Origin: Margaritispora aquatica
Lineage: Eukaryota > Ascomycota > Leotiomycetes > Helotiales > Discinellaceae
Direction: 5' to 3'
Assembly (NCBI GenBank): GCA_007644065.1
Contig: VJWN01000019.1
Span: forward strand, 558,001 to 622,000
Length of the DNA: 64,000 bases
Shown here piece by piece: positions 23,543 through 36,436 of the stretch. The notes below the pieces were generated by a model that saw only the letters and a program-made list of their open reading frames with translations, did no database searches and had not been told where the DNA came from. Made by a program: the position numbers and the translations under genes. Each line of letters starts with the position of its first letter. The first letter of the stretch is position 1.

Positions 23543-24376
23543 GTATTCTGGGGGACAAGGTAGGTGAGTCGAAATGCGAGTTTTATTTCTTCGTTTCCAA
23601 GTATGCTTTCTTTTGTGGTTCTCGGTGGCGAAATTTCGAGCACACTTGTCGGTATCTGAATAAAGAATCTCAAAGTAAACTTGTCGTTTTATTCATGCAT
23701 GTGTTCGAAGATCCAGGTGATGAGATGAATTGTGATATGGTATTCTAAACTAGTGTCTGCAGGCTTCTAAAGAACCCTTCCCTTTAGGTATCGTACACGC
23801 AGTCTAGGCTGGATTTAAAATCATATATATTTTGAACCTCTGCAGACAAATCGTCTGCAAGTATCACAACCACAACCACATCCCCTATTCATTATCTAGG
23901 AGCCATAGCTCATCCCACTCTTTTTCTCACTTATACACACAGAGATATCACATTCCTAATGCACAACAAATATAATCAAAAGCCATTCGGCCATTCATTC
24001 AATCATTCAATCATCCACCTAGCTACTACCTCAACTATCTAGCCGGCCATTCATCCATCCATACCCCACATCCCCCCCCAATATTCCCACAATCGCCAGT
24101 GCCTCGCTAAGAAATCAGAAGCCCTCCCTTTCGCCCCCAGTGCCCTTTTGACATACCATAATCGCTCTCTACCCTAATTTAGAACCATTTTATCATCGCC
24201 AACGCTCCCGAAAAATGAGGATCTTGAGATTGCCACCCATCCTTGCCCGTCTGCCCGCCCGCCTGCCTGTTTGCCTATCGTAAAACAAGGAAAAATGGTA
24301 GCCGTCAAGTCAGAATACATTAAAACAGATACCTCCCCTCCATTCCACGCGAGCCAGTGGCACATAGTTGAAACAC
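23543..24376. other. Convergent intergenic spacer
   Basis: About 830 bases between the stop of the GFA gene and the stop of wc-1, holding both 3' untranslated regions. It includes a pyrimidine-rich stretch around 23990-24140 with repeated CATTCATTCAATCATTCAATC-like units. No gene seen. Confidence 0.5.
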
Positions 24377-27300
24377 TCAAAGAGACTCATCACCCTCGGT
24401 GATATTCGTGATGCCTCGCTCCCCACCGTCTCGGAAGCCTTGACTAGGGACATGCATCGGCATAGACGCCATCATGGCCCTGCTTCTCAGATTCCCACTC
24501 CCCGATGCAGTGACATCATTGCCCTGGTTATCTTTTCCTAGGCTGAGACTCGGCGTATTGGAGGTCGGTTGTGCTGGGGGCGATTCCTGCTGAAGGTGAA
24601 CTGGAGATGAGGAGTGCTGAGACGCCTTTGAACCTCCGTCGCCGCCACCACGGTTTGTGCGGGGAGATACCTTGCCGGTCTATCGTCACAATGATCAGTC
24701 ATATTGCCAAGCCGTGGTGAGGTGAGAAAATAGAAAAATAAAGTGTGTAATATTCGGGCAGGATCAAATCAAACAAAGAGCGTTCATACATGGCCTTCAC
24801 AATTAACAGATGGCAAGGTATGTGCATAGACGCTGGTTGTAGAATATGAATAAGGAGGCAAGTTGATGTGATGCATTCGCCATGGACCCCGAAGCTATAC
24901 GGCATCTTGATTCGTAGTTCAATCTCTCAATGGCAATCTGTGGACCAGAAAAATCGAAACAACGCAATAGCAGGGAGGAACCAGATTGGCGGTGAGTGAG
25001 GGAGATTTTCATCATCGATCAACTTCGAGATGTAGAAGAATCAGACTGCGATAAACCTCCGGCTCCTCTTCGAACGTTGCCACTATTTTCAGAACCATTA
25101 CGACTCACCTGCTTAGCGTATCTCAACCCACAGCTGTTGCATAGATCTCTGTTTCCGCTCGGTCCGCGACGCCATTCCGGGGTGTCTCGGGTATGGCAAT
25201 TAGCACAATCGCGCGAAAGATGCCCAGCTCCTTTGCGCCTCTTACGCTTCTTCTTACTAGAGATTAGAGACGCCAATTCATCAGCCAGTATTCGATTACT
25301 CTTTTCCATCTGGCGGAGTTCATATTGCCAACTCGTGCAACGTGTTGTCTTCAGCTCATCGAATATATTGTCTTCTGAAGCGAGTGCAATGTCCTGTGAC
25401 CCAATAACCAAGCCAGTGCCTCCTGCTTGGCTGACTGTTCCTAATTGGCCTGATGATCCAGAAACGACCAATTGTGTCGACGATTCTTGAGGTGATCGCG
25501 ATGAGTGACCGGAAGGGTGAGACAATGATGTAGGATCTTCAGAGATAGCTTCGATCCTGCCTTTAGATCCCATTGAAGCACCACTATTTCGAGACACCAA
25601 CGCCGGCGCGGTAGAACGACTTGACTTCAGAAGTCGTGTTTGGGCTACTAAAAATGTCGGCTTTTGCCCCTCGGAAGCATCTCCTGGATATAGCGTCGTC
25701 TGAGCTTGTAAAACCAAACCTCTCTTGTTTAGTATCTCGTGCTTGTGGGTGACACGCTGTCCAGTTCGTGCCTTCTCCAGAGATCTCCCAAACTCGACTC
25801 TAGATTCAGGACGCATGAGAACTTGAATACTAGTCCCAATAAGCGCTTCTGGAGATTGATCCAGGAGGGTTCTGACGTTGGATGACACAAACAAAAACAT
25901 GCCAGAAGTTGACAGCTTTGTCCACATTTCGCTCTCTCCAAGTCCACCAACAGCTTCGATATCATGGCGATGGATAGCATAGACCGGACGTTCTCTTCCG
26001 ACCAGGATGATACATTTGCGTCCCTTTCCTTGTTCTACACACAGTGAGCCATGACTTTCGAACCAAGTATATCCGCTTTTCTTGCGCCTGATTCGGAAGA
26101 CAATATTGACCGTAGAGCTGATTGATGTATCTTTAAGTTCTCGAGTTACTGGCACAATATCACTGGGATGGCAAACCGAAGATAGCGCCATACCAACAAG
26201 CTCAGAAGGATCATATTCCAAAACCTTGAGACTGGAGGGTGAGAGATATAGAAAGAGGCCTTTCAGGGAAAGCACATGAACGACATCGTCTGTATTCTCA
26301 AGAAGCACTTTATCCCACATTCGTCTCGTCAGGTCGGATTCAGTAGTCGTGTTGATGGAACTTAAAAACGTTGATACATCATCTCGACTTATTGACTGAC
26401 CGCCGTCCAATGGTGTTCGAACCCCTTCAGGAGGTTGCCATACGTATCGTGGTAGTGTGCCTTGAGAATAGTCGACAGTGTACAACCCACTCGCGTGGTT
26501 AGCCTCTACCGCGCCAGGCTTCTCAACCAGATCCACTTGAAACCCGACAATATACCTGATGGTCTCATTGTCCTCGCCAGTGATCGGTATCATAGTCAGC
26601 AGATTCATGAATGGTTGACCTCCCTTTCGATAATTGATCAAACTGCGCTGAGCTTCCTTTTTATCCCCAATCCTGTTCTTGAGGTAGAAAACAGAGTCAT
26701 TGTCCACAAATTCTCTTTTTGCTCCAGCTTGAACTTTGCCGTCTGGCGACTGAAGAAATCGGCAATTTTGGCCCTTGACCTCATGCTTGTTGTATCCGGT
26801 AAGACGTTCAAAAATGTCCGAGACATAAATGATAGGACAATCGAACAAAGTGATGTCACACACCACGAACGCACAGGACATATCAACCTTTCCAATATCG
26901 ATTTCTGCATCTTTACGAGTTGCGACTTTCATCAGGGCGCCAAGCATATCAAAACCACTTGAGGAGTAAATGCCTGAATACTTCGGTCTCGCTTCGGATT
27001 TGATGGCAACCTGCATGTCTGCAGCGGAAGTTGATGGTGTTGGGGTCGGTACGTTATATGAGGACTCCCGGGTCATAAGAGAAGCAGGCCTTGCTTGTGC
27101 TGGAGTATTGAAAGCTACCATAGATTGACTCATGTTCGAGTTCTGTGGCGAGTTTGCAACGGGCGATTCTGAAAGATTGAGTCCAGGCATAGTGGGCATC
27201 ACTTCGATGCTATTGTCTTCATACATCTGTAACCTATCATCCTGTCTTGGCAGGCCATCGGCGGAAAATACATTATGCATCATATCCAAGTTTCCTGTGC

Positions 27301-27919
27301 CATAGGCACTGGAGTAATTTGTAGGCGAGAACATGCCCATGTTCAATGGAGATTCATCCTCGTGCATATTCATTGGCGCAAAGCCCATCATATTCTGCAT
27401 CATATCTCCTTGCATTCCATTGTACTGTTGATTTGTATTGATCGCCAATGGGTTTTGAGGTTGCATTGTCGAGAAACTCATCTGCTGAGGAGTCATATTG
27501 ATTCCCTGGCCCATGTTCGAGTATGCGCCCAAGTCCTGTTCACCAGCAGATTGACGTCTCATTCTCGGGTCCTGAACTGATGGTGCGGGGTTGTTGAATT
27601 GAAACCTACTCAGGTCACTCATATTTGATCCAAATTCTAGCATCGAAGATCTTCGGTCGATATCCTCGATCTGGTATCCTTGGGGTATGGTTTGTTGGCG
27701 TTGTAAGTCCGCATCATTTTGCATTATTATATCATCCAAGGTTTCCCCACCTACCATACCGTGCATATTGGCCATGGCATCTTCGTTGAGTTGTCCATCA
27801 TGCCCCAGAGGCACCATCGACAGGCTTTGAGCTCGTGTCGGTACATTCCTTCCTCTTCGCTGTGCCCGTAAAAGTTGCAGATCTTCCTGGGAGTACTGCG
27901 TCCCAAAAAAAGAATTCAT
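24377..27919 (-). CDS. wc-1: White collar 1 blue-light photoreceptor and GATA factor
   Basis: Nuclear flavin photoreceptor that pairs with WC-2 to activate light-induced and clock genes. Exon 1 is 27919-25109 and exon 2 is 24679-24377, 1037 residues. The N-terminal 330 residues are Met/Gln/Asn-rich. The LOV domain (about 345-465) carries GQNCRFLQ, whose Cys (about 384) forms the flavin adduct. PAS-B and PAS-C follow (about 540-650 and 660-770). A basic KKKRKRRKG signal near 888 precedes the GATA finger (about 903-927), C-x2-C-x18-C-x2-C with [19 protein letters not shown]. The intron falls right after LRYAKQ and rejoins at TGKVSPRTN, as in homologues. It is 429 nt, far longer than its neighbours' introns. 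If retained, translation stops at 25019, giving a 966-residue form that keeps every domain but has a different tail. Confidence 0.95.
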
Positions 27920-29746
27920 AGTTCCAACATTTGTCCAATCGTCAGCTTTATCGGCAGATCAAACAAAGCTACCGGCTCCTTGTATTGCTATCCTAGATGG
28001 TTGATACAGTATCTTGAGTTTCGCGTTTGGTTTGTAATGTCGGTTGCACTGCCCCGCCTTTGATAGATCTTGACTCTGTTCGAATTGATAAAGCCGAGTG
28101 ACTTCTAGAAGCACGAAAGTGTTGTGGAGGATGAAGTTGTATGAATAGATTATAGAATCTAACGCCACCATCAGATATTGTACAGCCAACGCGGGAAGAA
28201 TTTTGTGCGAGAGACCGCTTTACCTTGAAAGATTTCCTAACAAACCGTACACCAAAGGATCATGTAGCGCTCGAACGCTTTTATGGAATCCAGAGGGTGG
28301 CGCAGATGAACAGAAGACGAAATATCGTCAAACTTTATGGGTTGCTCAACCGCACAACTCGAAAAGGGCTGTCGACGAGCTCTGCTAGTGTCTAGTGGGC
28401 CTCCAAGGTGCCGCGCTCTTTCGTAGATTGATAACGCAATCTATCCTTGTTGCTTGTACTCTTTCCGGCAGCACAATGAATCTTCTAACGTCTCCTGGAG
28501 AGTGATGTGAGAAACGATGTCGTCCCTTGACATAAATGGCCAAATCCTTATGACCCAGGCAGACTAGTGGACAGGTGGACAAGTGGAAATCGTGTATGTG
28601 AGGTATAGTGAAGTAAAGTTGAAGTAGAAGTGGAAGTGAGGTACGGAGTTGAGTCGAACATAGATGGATGGGTAAGGTGCTCGGATCTCATCAACAGGAT
28701 GCAAGTCGTCCAGATAGGTAAATACCTTAGGTACGGGTCGGCCCAAAGCCAAACAGCTAATAGTATCGGTGATCACTCTACCTTACCTTACCACCTTACC
28801 TACTAGTACTTACCTAGGCTTCTAGACTCGCTAGGTACCAGTACCTTAATAAATGAACATTTGAAACCCTGGGAAAATGTCCACAAATCAAGCACCGGCC
28901 AAACATTCTAGACATTTCATTTGTCGCCTCCAACTAAAAAGCGATTTCCCAGATTCCCATCTCCATTTAAGCCTCATTGGCACATAAACGTCTAAATCTC
29001 GGTACCGCCATCCCCCATACCCTTCCCCACACTGCCCGCCTCTTCCGTTTGATACCTATTGAACTATATACGGAGCTATCTCCTTATGGTTGTTCTCTGC
29101 TTCCTAGAAATCATCTCTTTGAGCCTTCCATTCCCCCTTGGATCACCAAGTACGACATTTTGGGGCACCTTTCTCGAATTTCTCCTCACAACCACGGACC
29201 CATATATTTTGTCACATTTTGAAAATTCTACTGCTTCTTCGCTGTCACATTGCACGAAGCCGACTTCAACAAGTGTGCCCTAAACCTGACCATTCGGAAA
29301 CCTAGGCATCAATTCCGCTGCATCCCACTGGCTAAGACTTGCTTCTTCTGGGGGCGTGCGATATCAAATATCACCTTTATTTGGACAGTCAGGAAGTTAA
29401 ATAGGGGATTTGTGGGAATCCGTGGGATGTCTAAGTCAACATGTCGTGGAGGCCATCGTCTCACTTCACAATATATTCGAGTCTCCATCCTGATTTTAGA
29501 TGAATTTGCAAATTGATCGAGATTGTTACCATCAAGTTACACAGACTTCCACCCCAACAATGATGACCATGCCTCGCCATCAAAGGCCGCGCTATGCTAA
29601 ATGGTGCAAACTTGCAACCCCCTGTAGACAAAAGAAACCCGAGAATGGCGTGCGAGAATGGTATCAATCGTTCTATCGTCAAGCGTGTTCCGAACCAGGC
29701 GTCCTGCCTTTCCATTCCCAAAGCTATTTAAAAGAGAAATTTGCGA
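27920..29746. other. Long wc-1 upstream region and Kap121 3' flank
   Basis: About 1.8 kb. The part next to 27920 is the wc-1 promoter and leader. Between 28760 and 28850 lies a cluster of TACCTTACC/CCTACTAG-type short repeats. I see no coding sequence or RNA gene; frames at 28977-29516 have no family resemblance. Confidence 0.45.
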
Positions 29747-32700
29747 TCAACCAAAATGATTCCGTACTGTAAGTTGCGTCTCAGGGGCGAGTTGAAGCAT
29801 GAGTTGCGTTGGATCCAGGTTAGTCACCTGTAGCAAGAATTTTGCAGCTGCAAGAATTCGAGCCTTAGTTTCACCTTGTAATGCATCTGCTTCCAGAGCT
29901 CTGGCAATGTAGATGAATACATTATCTGGCTGAGAGGTGACGGCGGGGTTTTGTCTGTTACAGTTAGCTACAGATTGGGGTAGGAATAATGAGGTTACTT
30001 ACGCATCAATGAGCTGAGCGAGGTAGGCATACGCATAGGGAGCTGCTTCTTCGTCGTTCACCACTGGCAGCGTGTCTATCCATTGTGTGATAACTTGTTG
30101 CTGATTTGGGAGACTGCTGGGATTGTACCTCAAGATTTTGGCGATAGCTGCACAAGCATTTTCGGTAGCATAAACATCATCTTCACCACGAGCATTTGGG
30201 AATCGCGTCACTTGGAATAAGAGGTCAACGGCAGGGCCGAGGAATGCCGACCATTGCGGGCCACCCTTGTGAGCTGCAACACCAATGCCGTATGCTGCAG
30301 CTTGACGGTTTGCCGGTGCGGCATCCCTGCAGCCAGCGATCAGGGGCTCCATGATATAAGGTTGGTACGTGAAGCTTTGCTCGCCACAGAATTCGAGAAC
30401 ATCGTCCATGATACAGAGTCCCCACTGTCGCTGTGTTGGATCAGCACTTTTGAGGAACTGGTCATATGTGGCATGAAGGCGGCCCCAAGCTGGTAGGAAT
30501 GTGGGCCCATGGTTCTTGAAAATGCAGTGGTATGCTTTGTTCATGTCCGAAAGGAGCGTCTGGTCGTCCTCAATGGCAAAGAGCATATCGTCAGACTCCT
30601 CATCGCCTTCCTCTTGGTTGCCTTCTTCTCTCTCCTCTTCCCGAGCTTGAACTCGATCCTTATAATCTTCCAGGGCTGAATGTGCCGAGTCGATGAAAGT
30701 TTCCATGTGAGTGGCAGTCAAACAATTCTTACCCATAACCTCGACCGATTCGTAGAAGCATTGATACATCTCTGCTAAAGTATCGACCGCTGGCTCGGCA
30801 CTAAGAACCTCCAACAGCTTCTCGATAGTGCCGTTCCACAGTTGTTGCAGCTCATTTGAGGGGTTACCATATGCCTTCTTGTACGAGTTGAGAAGCTGTG
30901 GTACACACTTGGCAGAGATAACACGAACAGGATCGTGGAAGAAGAAGGCTAGGCCTGGCAGAGCAATCTTCTCCATGACTTCCAGTACGTAAGGAGCGAA
31001 GGATCCCTCAAGAACCTGGGCATAAACAACAATTAACTCAATTGCCATGTGCTTGTCATCTAGAGTGCTAGTCTTAATGCCAATGACCTTGCCCTTAAGC
31101 GGAACAAGCTCCCAACCTTCTTCGTTGCCCATCTGGTCAACTTGCTCGTCGTCCTCCAGAAGTTGAATGTCAGCCTTTGCACTCGCAAGCTCCATCAATG
31201 GAGGCATCACACTTGGCAAAAATGGTAAGAAGTCGGATGAGAGGACTCTGCACATTCTACCCCAGCAGTGCATGAGGTATTGCGCCTGTGGATCATCTGC
31301 ATCGGTGATGCCTTGTTGGATAGTAGCTAGAAGCTGGACGAGATTCATAGCATCGTTACCAAGTCTCTCCTTGCCGACGGCGAGAGCAATTAGCGTGGCA
31401 CATTCCATTGCCTTTGCTCTGAGCAGGCGGAGTTCTTTGGTGTTCTCCTGCTGCAGGACCTGGAATAGGAGTGGCATGAGAGTGTCGTAATACTTTGAGA
31501 ATGCGGCTTCAGCAGAATCTGCGATCGTCGCAATTGTGGACAACGCCTGTTCTTGAACATATCTCTTTGGACTTTGCAACAGTTGGAACAGATGAGTCAA
31601 AAGATCGTCAAGGTATGGCTCCAAGATTGTCTTCTCTGCTTCCTCACAGAAATTGACCAGCGCAGCAGCAGCATGGGCTTGAACTCGTGGTTCAGGTGAA
31701 CTAAGCACTGGAATTATGGCTGGAACCACAATCGAATGGTACTTTTCTTGCATAGTTCCTGCAAAATCTGTGCTCATCTGACCAAGAGCATTGCAGCCTG
31801 CCCATCGAACACGAGGGTGAGGATCCCGAAGAGCAGGAACCACAAGCTCCAAGACTTGATTCAATTCGCCAACCATCAAATCTCTACAGCCTTCAGAAAT
31901 TGCAGAGATGGCCATCAAAGCGGCATGCCTGTCTCTCCAAGCATCAGAGTTCATCATTCGAGGTAGCCAGCTGAATGTTGGCGCAAGAATGACTGCACCA
32001 CCAAGCTTGTTTGCCAAGCGATCCATACACTGCTCGCCTGCAACATGGTTAAGATCGCTTTCTTCTGGATCCATCTAAATCAATCAGCTTGGTCACTAAA
32101 ACAAGTTTCAAATATACATACGTCATCAGAGGCATTCCATTCTGCAGCATCATCATCATCAATCCCAATATCTGTCATCAAACTCAAGCATTGCGTGATC
32201 ATATCAGTCGTGAAAGTTTCGTCTTTCTTGACCATACTTGGAGCATAATCAGCAAATGTAGCCATGAGCTCCAAAGCATTTTGTCGAGCTTGATCGGTCA
32301 AGTCTTTATCCTGAATCACGGATACACCGAAAGCCACCAAGTTGTGAAAGAGAGGCTTGAACATCTTTGGTGCGGCCTCCGCGAGCTCGATCAGAGACAT
32401 CAGAGCACGAGTAAGCTCGTCTGACTCCTGTGCCTCCTTAATTGGTGGTAGAATATTAAGAACTTCCGGAATAAGTGCATAATATTTTAGCTGGGACTTC
32501 TTGTTTATGCTTTTGAAGAAAGATGCGAATGCCTCCATGGCTGAAAGCCGAACCTAGTTTTGAGTGAGTATGTATCTATCAGTTGGATTGCTCTGGAGCC
32601 TACCGTAGTGTCATCATCCTTAAAGCCCTTGGTGAAAGCCGACAGCACAGTATCCTCGTGCTGCTTCTCGATGATTCCTGGGGTCGTAGAGAAAATTCTG

Positions 32701-33293
32701 TATGCAATCTCACGTTGTCCTACTTCTTTGGAAATACTGAGATTGAAAAGGACTCCCAGAATTTCAGGCCATTGTGACTCTATGTTGTGTTAGCTAGTGA
32801 TTTTTCTTTGTGGGTCCCCAATATGCATACTGCTGTCTGAATATTCTCTCGCAATTTCAGCAACGGCATCACCAATCTTGTTCCGTACAGGATTTGTTGT
32901 TTCTGTGCTGAGTGCCTCTAGAAGTTTTTGGCGGATTGCGTAGCCTTGCTCTTGTGGTAAAGAAAGGAAAAGCTCCACAGATGTGTCATCGGGAAGCTTG
33001 CGAGATTTTGAAGCCAGCCTACGGAAAATGACTGCTGCAAAGGATCGGGTCTGCATTGAACAAAGTCAGTAAGCGAGCGCAATATGGGACGAAAGGTACA
33101 GCAAACACACCGTAGCATCATTTGAGCCTTGTATCTGTTCGACAAGGCCCATCAAAAGGACTTCAGGTTTCCCAATAGCCCAGTTACTCTGAAGATGCTC
33201 CTCTGCTTGAGATCGTACGCCATTATCGGAAGACTGCAGCGCATCTAGCAGCTGTGCAAGCTCGTTGTGCATCTCAACTGGGAGGACCGACAT
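29747..33293 (-). CDS. PSE1: Importin subunit beta-3 (Kap121/Pse1/IPO5)
   Basis: Karyopherin that carries ribosomal proteins and other cargo through the nuclear pore under RanGTP control. Six exons: 33293-33111, 33050-32831, 32779-32604, 32553-32122, 32074-30003, 29954-29747, total 3291 nt, 1096 residues, the normal length. It is built of HEAT repeats. The N-terminus (ELAQLLDALQSSDNGVRSQA, TRSFAAVIFRRLASK) binds Ran. The signature of the beta-3 class is the acidic linker then AGEQCMDRLANKLGGAVILA, DPHPRVRWAGCNALGQMSTD and EPRVQAHAAAALVNFCE. A second acidic loop (EEEREEGNQEEGDEESDD) lies about residue 830. The start is the ATG at 33293 (MSVLPVEMHNELAQ); the short in-frame extension upstream has no ATG. 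Confidence 0.95.
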
Positions 33294-34459
33294 CTTGCCG
33301 GACACTAAGTCGGGGAGAGTTAATCAAAAACTCGAAGAATATATGAATGCGGGGTGTTCGCGCAAGCGACAAGGGATGGTGGAAGATGTTCAAAGAAGTT
33401 CGAAGTGGTTGTAGGTTGTTGTAGACACAGTAATTAGCCGAGAGATGGTATTTCGGTTGTGAAAGTCGAAGCAGAACCAAAAGAATGGTTGTAGATGCTG
33501 AGTGTAAAGTTCGAGGAGCTCTGGAATTTGTCGTTCTTTATTTGGTCGTGGGAACAGGCGCGGTATGAAGTGGGACAAAGGCCAACAAATATGCAAGGCT
33601 CACAATATCTTCATGGCAGAAGTGATTCACTGGGCCCTCGCGTATTTGGGAGGAGACAAGAGTCAAGGACAAGATCGGATTCGAGATCGATTTCGAGGTT
33701 GGCCTTGTTGCGAATGAATTGTTGTTCTCCAGATTGGTCGCGTAGTGGGGTGTGTTTCTGGTTGTTGGCAAAACTTTTTGGTGGCATTGCCTGGGAGATC
33801 CTACCCACTTCGGAGAGCCAATCATTTCTTGGAACCTTTTCGTCACTGGATTCTGCAGGTCACCGTGAATTTTGTATGTAAGATTGTAAGATTTCCAGCT
33901 GGTGCTTTATCGGAAGTGTCAGATGGAATTTAGCATACTGTACTGTATAATAAATACAGAATAAAATATATGTGCAATATATTTAAATTAAGAAGCTGCG
34001 AATTTCATGACGGAAACATATATGATTACGTGGATTTCCCAATCTCTTCTTTAGCACATAGATTCATTGTAAGAGTGACAAATTCAAAAAAAACCTAATA
34101 AATAAAATACAATAAGATCTTACAATACCTTACAATACAATACAATACAATACAATACCCAAAGGTCGGTCCCCTTATCAAAATAAGGTTTGGAAGTGGG
34201 ATGCTGAGGCAACTATCCTCCCTCTCACTCAGGTGCTTCACCCCGCAATCTCGAGGTCCATGCATACCATACCGTACCATACCATCCCTCATACCTGTAA
34301 CGATATTGGCCTCCATAATCTCCTGTTCTTCGCTATACCTTCATTCGCAACCCTTCGACCGAACCACCATCACCAACTTGATCCTCTTCCAAAACCAAAA
34401 GGATAGCAAACCTCAACTGTATGTACTTGAACTGAACACAAATCTCGCACATAGCCACA
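33294..34459. promoter_or_regulatory. Divergent promoter region, Kap121 and SDS23
   Basis: About 1.17 kb between divergent start codons. Frames at 33495-33881 on both strands look like chance. An ACAAT tandem tract sits at 34122-34158 and a short CCATA tract near 34262-34290. Confidence 0.45.
34122..34158. repeat. ACAAT pentanucleotide microsatellite
   Basis: About six perfect copies of TACAA/ACAAT, with degenerate copies just upstream, in the SDS23 promoter side. Simple repeat, probably length-variable. Confidence 0.8.
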
Positions 34460-36024
34460 ATGGCAGACCAAACCGATCGCAAAAACGCTGCTAGTCCTAG
34501 TCCTAGTCCTAGCTTTCCAAATAACGGCGGATCAATGAGCCATCGCTCGAGCTTCGCAGAGAACATGAGGCAGTCTCCGAGATCACAAAGACATCCTTCG
34601 TTCACCCAAGCTGGTATCCAAGAGCTTCTCATAGCAACCCCAACGACCGGTGATCCAAGGTTCGCCGGTAGAGATTGGAGACAAATACAGGTTGGAGAGT
34701 TGGTTGAGAAGGATGAGGTTAGATGGGCAGAGCTCGATACAGGAGTCGAGGAAGCTACCAAGGTAAGAATTCTTTCTTTTCGTAGCCTGTGCAGCAATTG
34801 ACCTTTGGCAGCTGTTAATTGAAGCTGGACCGCCGAATGTAATTCTACTTCGCGAAAGCAAAGATAGTCAAAGTGCCTGTGGAACTTTCGATTATTCCGA
34901 TCTCAATGCATACCTATTAGTTGTTGTAGGTCTGGCAAGTCCGGAGCAAAATCAGCGAGTCGATTATGACTCCCTTGCGAAGAAAGCGCAAAAGGGAATT
35001 CCAATTCCACTGGCCGAGATCCAAGACTTAGCACAGAAAAGTCCTCTGGTCACATTGTCGGAGGATGACGATCTCTCTAAAGCCATTGAGCATTTTGGCA
35101 GTGGTATACACCGGATTTTGATATGCAAGGATGGCACAACTGATGTGGTTGGAGTACTCAGTCAATTGAAGTTGGTACGATTCTTGTGGGATAATGGAAC
35201 CAGTTTCCCATCGATTGATAGCCTGTACCCTCAAGCATTAAAAGACCTGGCTATCGGCACCCCTCAGACAATTGCAATAAAGTAGGTTTTTTCGAAAGAC
35301 TAGCTTGGAAAATACTAACGATTCTTCAGTGGTGATCGGCCGTTGACTGATGCACTTCAACTCATGAGTACTGAAGGCCTTACAAGCGTAGCTGTCGTTG
35401 ACAACGCTTTGAACGTCGTCGGAAACATATCGACCGCAGACGTGAAGCTTCTTACCAAAAGCTCCAGCTTGCCACTGCTTCAATCCAGTTGTATCCATTT
35501 TATCTCAGTGATACTTACAGAGCGCGGTATTGGTGATGGAAAGGACTCATTTCCTGGTAGGTGATACATCAACTCAGTATGTATATTGACTAATACAAAC
35601 AGTCTTCCATGTCAACCCTCTTTCAACGCTCGCGCATACTGTTGCCAAACTTGTTGCCACTAGATCACACCGAATGTGGGTGGTTGAGGCATCACCAACT
35701 ACTTCCTTATCAACCACACCACTATCCACCCCATCAGTTTCCCATGCAGTCCTCTCTTCGCCTCCTACATCTGTCCCTGCTTCGCCATCTCTATCTAGCT
35801 CGTTTCCTGCTGTTTCGGCTGCTGCTCTTCCTGGCGCCCGAATATCTGGAAAGCTGACGGGAGTCATTTCGCTGACTGATGTTCTTAATTTATTCGCACG
35901 ACAGTCTGGACTCAATCCTCTTAGTCCCAGCAATCAGAGAGATCGTCGGCGACGTAGCTCTAGCTCGTCATTGAGACCCAGCATGGACTCAGTACGAAAC
36001 TCAAGCATTGACATTCGGAGATGA
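34460..36024 (+). CDS. SDS23: CBS-domain protein SDS23
   Basis: Regulator of cell-cycle and stress signalling; the fission yeast homologue inhibits a PP2A-type phosphatase. Four exons: 34460-34762, 34812-35281, 35330-35556, 35603-36024, total 1422 nt, 473 residues. The Ser/Pro-rich N-terminus (about 1-45) is typical. CBS repeats follow: [20 protein letters not shown] with [20 protein letters not shown], then [20 protein letters not shown] and [20 protein letters not shown], then [20 protein letters not shown] and [20 protein letters not shown]. The last CBS half is split by a Ser/Pro-rich insert before [20 protein letters not shown]. The tail is Arg/Ser-rich ([15 protein letters not shown]). 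Exon phases all close. No defect seen. Confidence 0.92.
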
Positions 36025-36436
36025 AATGAACACATCTGACCTGCGATCAATAAGATATTACAAGAGATACATTTACGAGAGTCGAAACAACCAATTCATC
36101 TCCTATGGTATTTGAATATTCTAGATCAGAATATGATCTATGTCTCTCACACAACAAAGAGTCCAATACCTCCAATGACGGAGACAAGATAATGATCAAT
36201 GACGCGAAGAATGAAGCACAATTAGAGGTTATGCATGGGTTTAGCCAGAAGTTCAGAATGGAAATCATTCAAAAGATAAATGCAATTCTCACGATTTCGT
36301 GACTTAGCGATCAACACAACTCGGTATTCCACCTTTCCTCCTAAAGTCAAAGATCAAGGTAGCCCCAGTCACAATGACGTGATACTATCCATCTACCCAA
36401 TCTCCGATCCAAACTCGTTCACAACGCTCCCTAAAT
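36025..36436. other. Convergent intergenic spacer
   Basis: About 410 bases between SDS23 and the CFEM gene, both ending here. AT-rich 3' sequence with no gene. Confidence 0.5.

Noticed and set aside
25019..25107. Taking the stop at 25019 as the only end of WC-1
   Set aside because: The downstream exon at 24679-24377 gives the tail seen in homologues (TGKVSPRT), joined by perfect GT-AG sites after the zinc finger.
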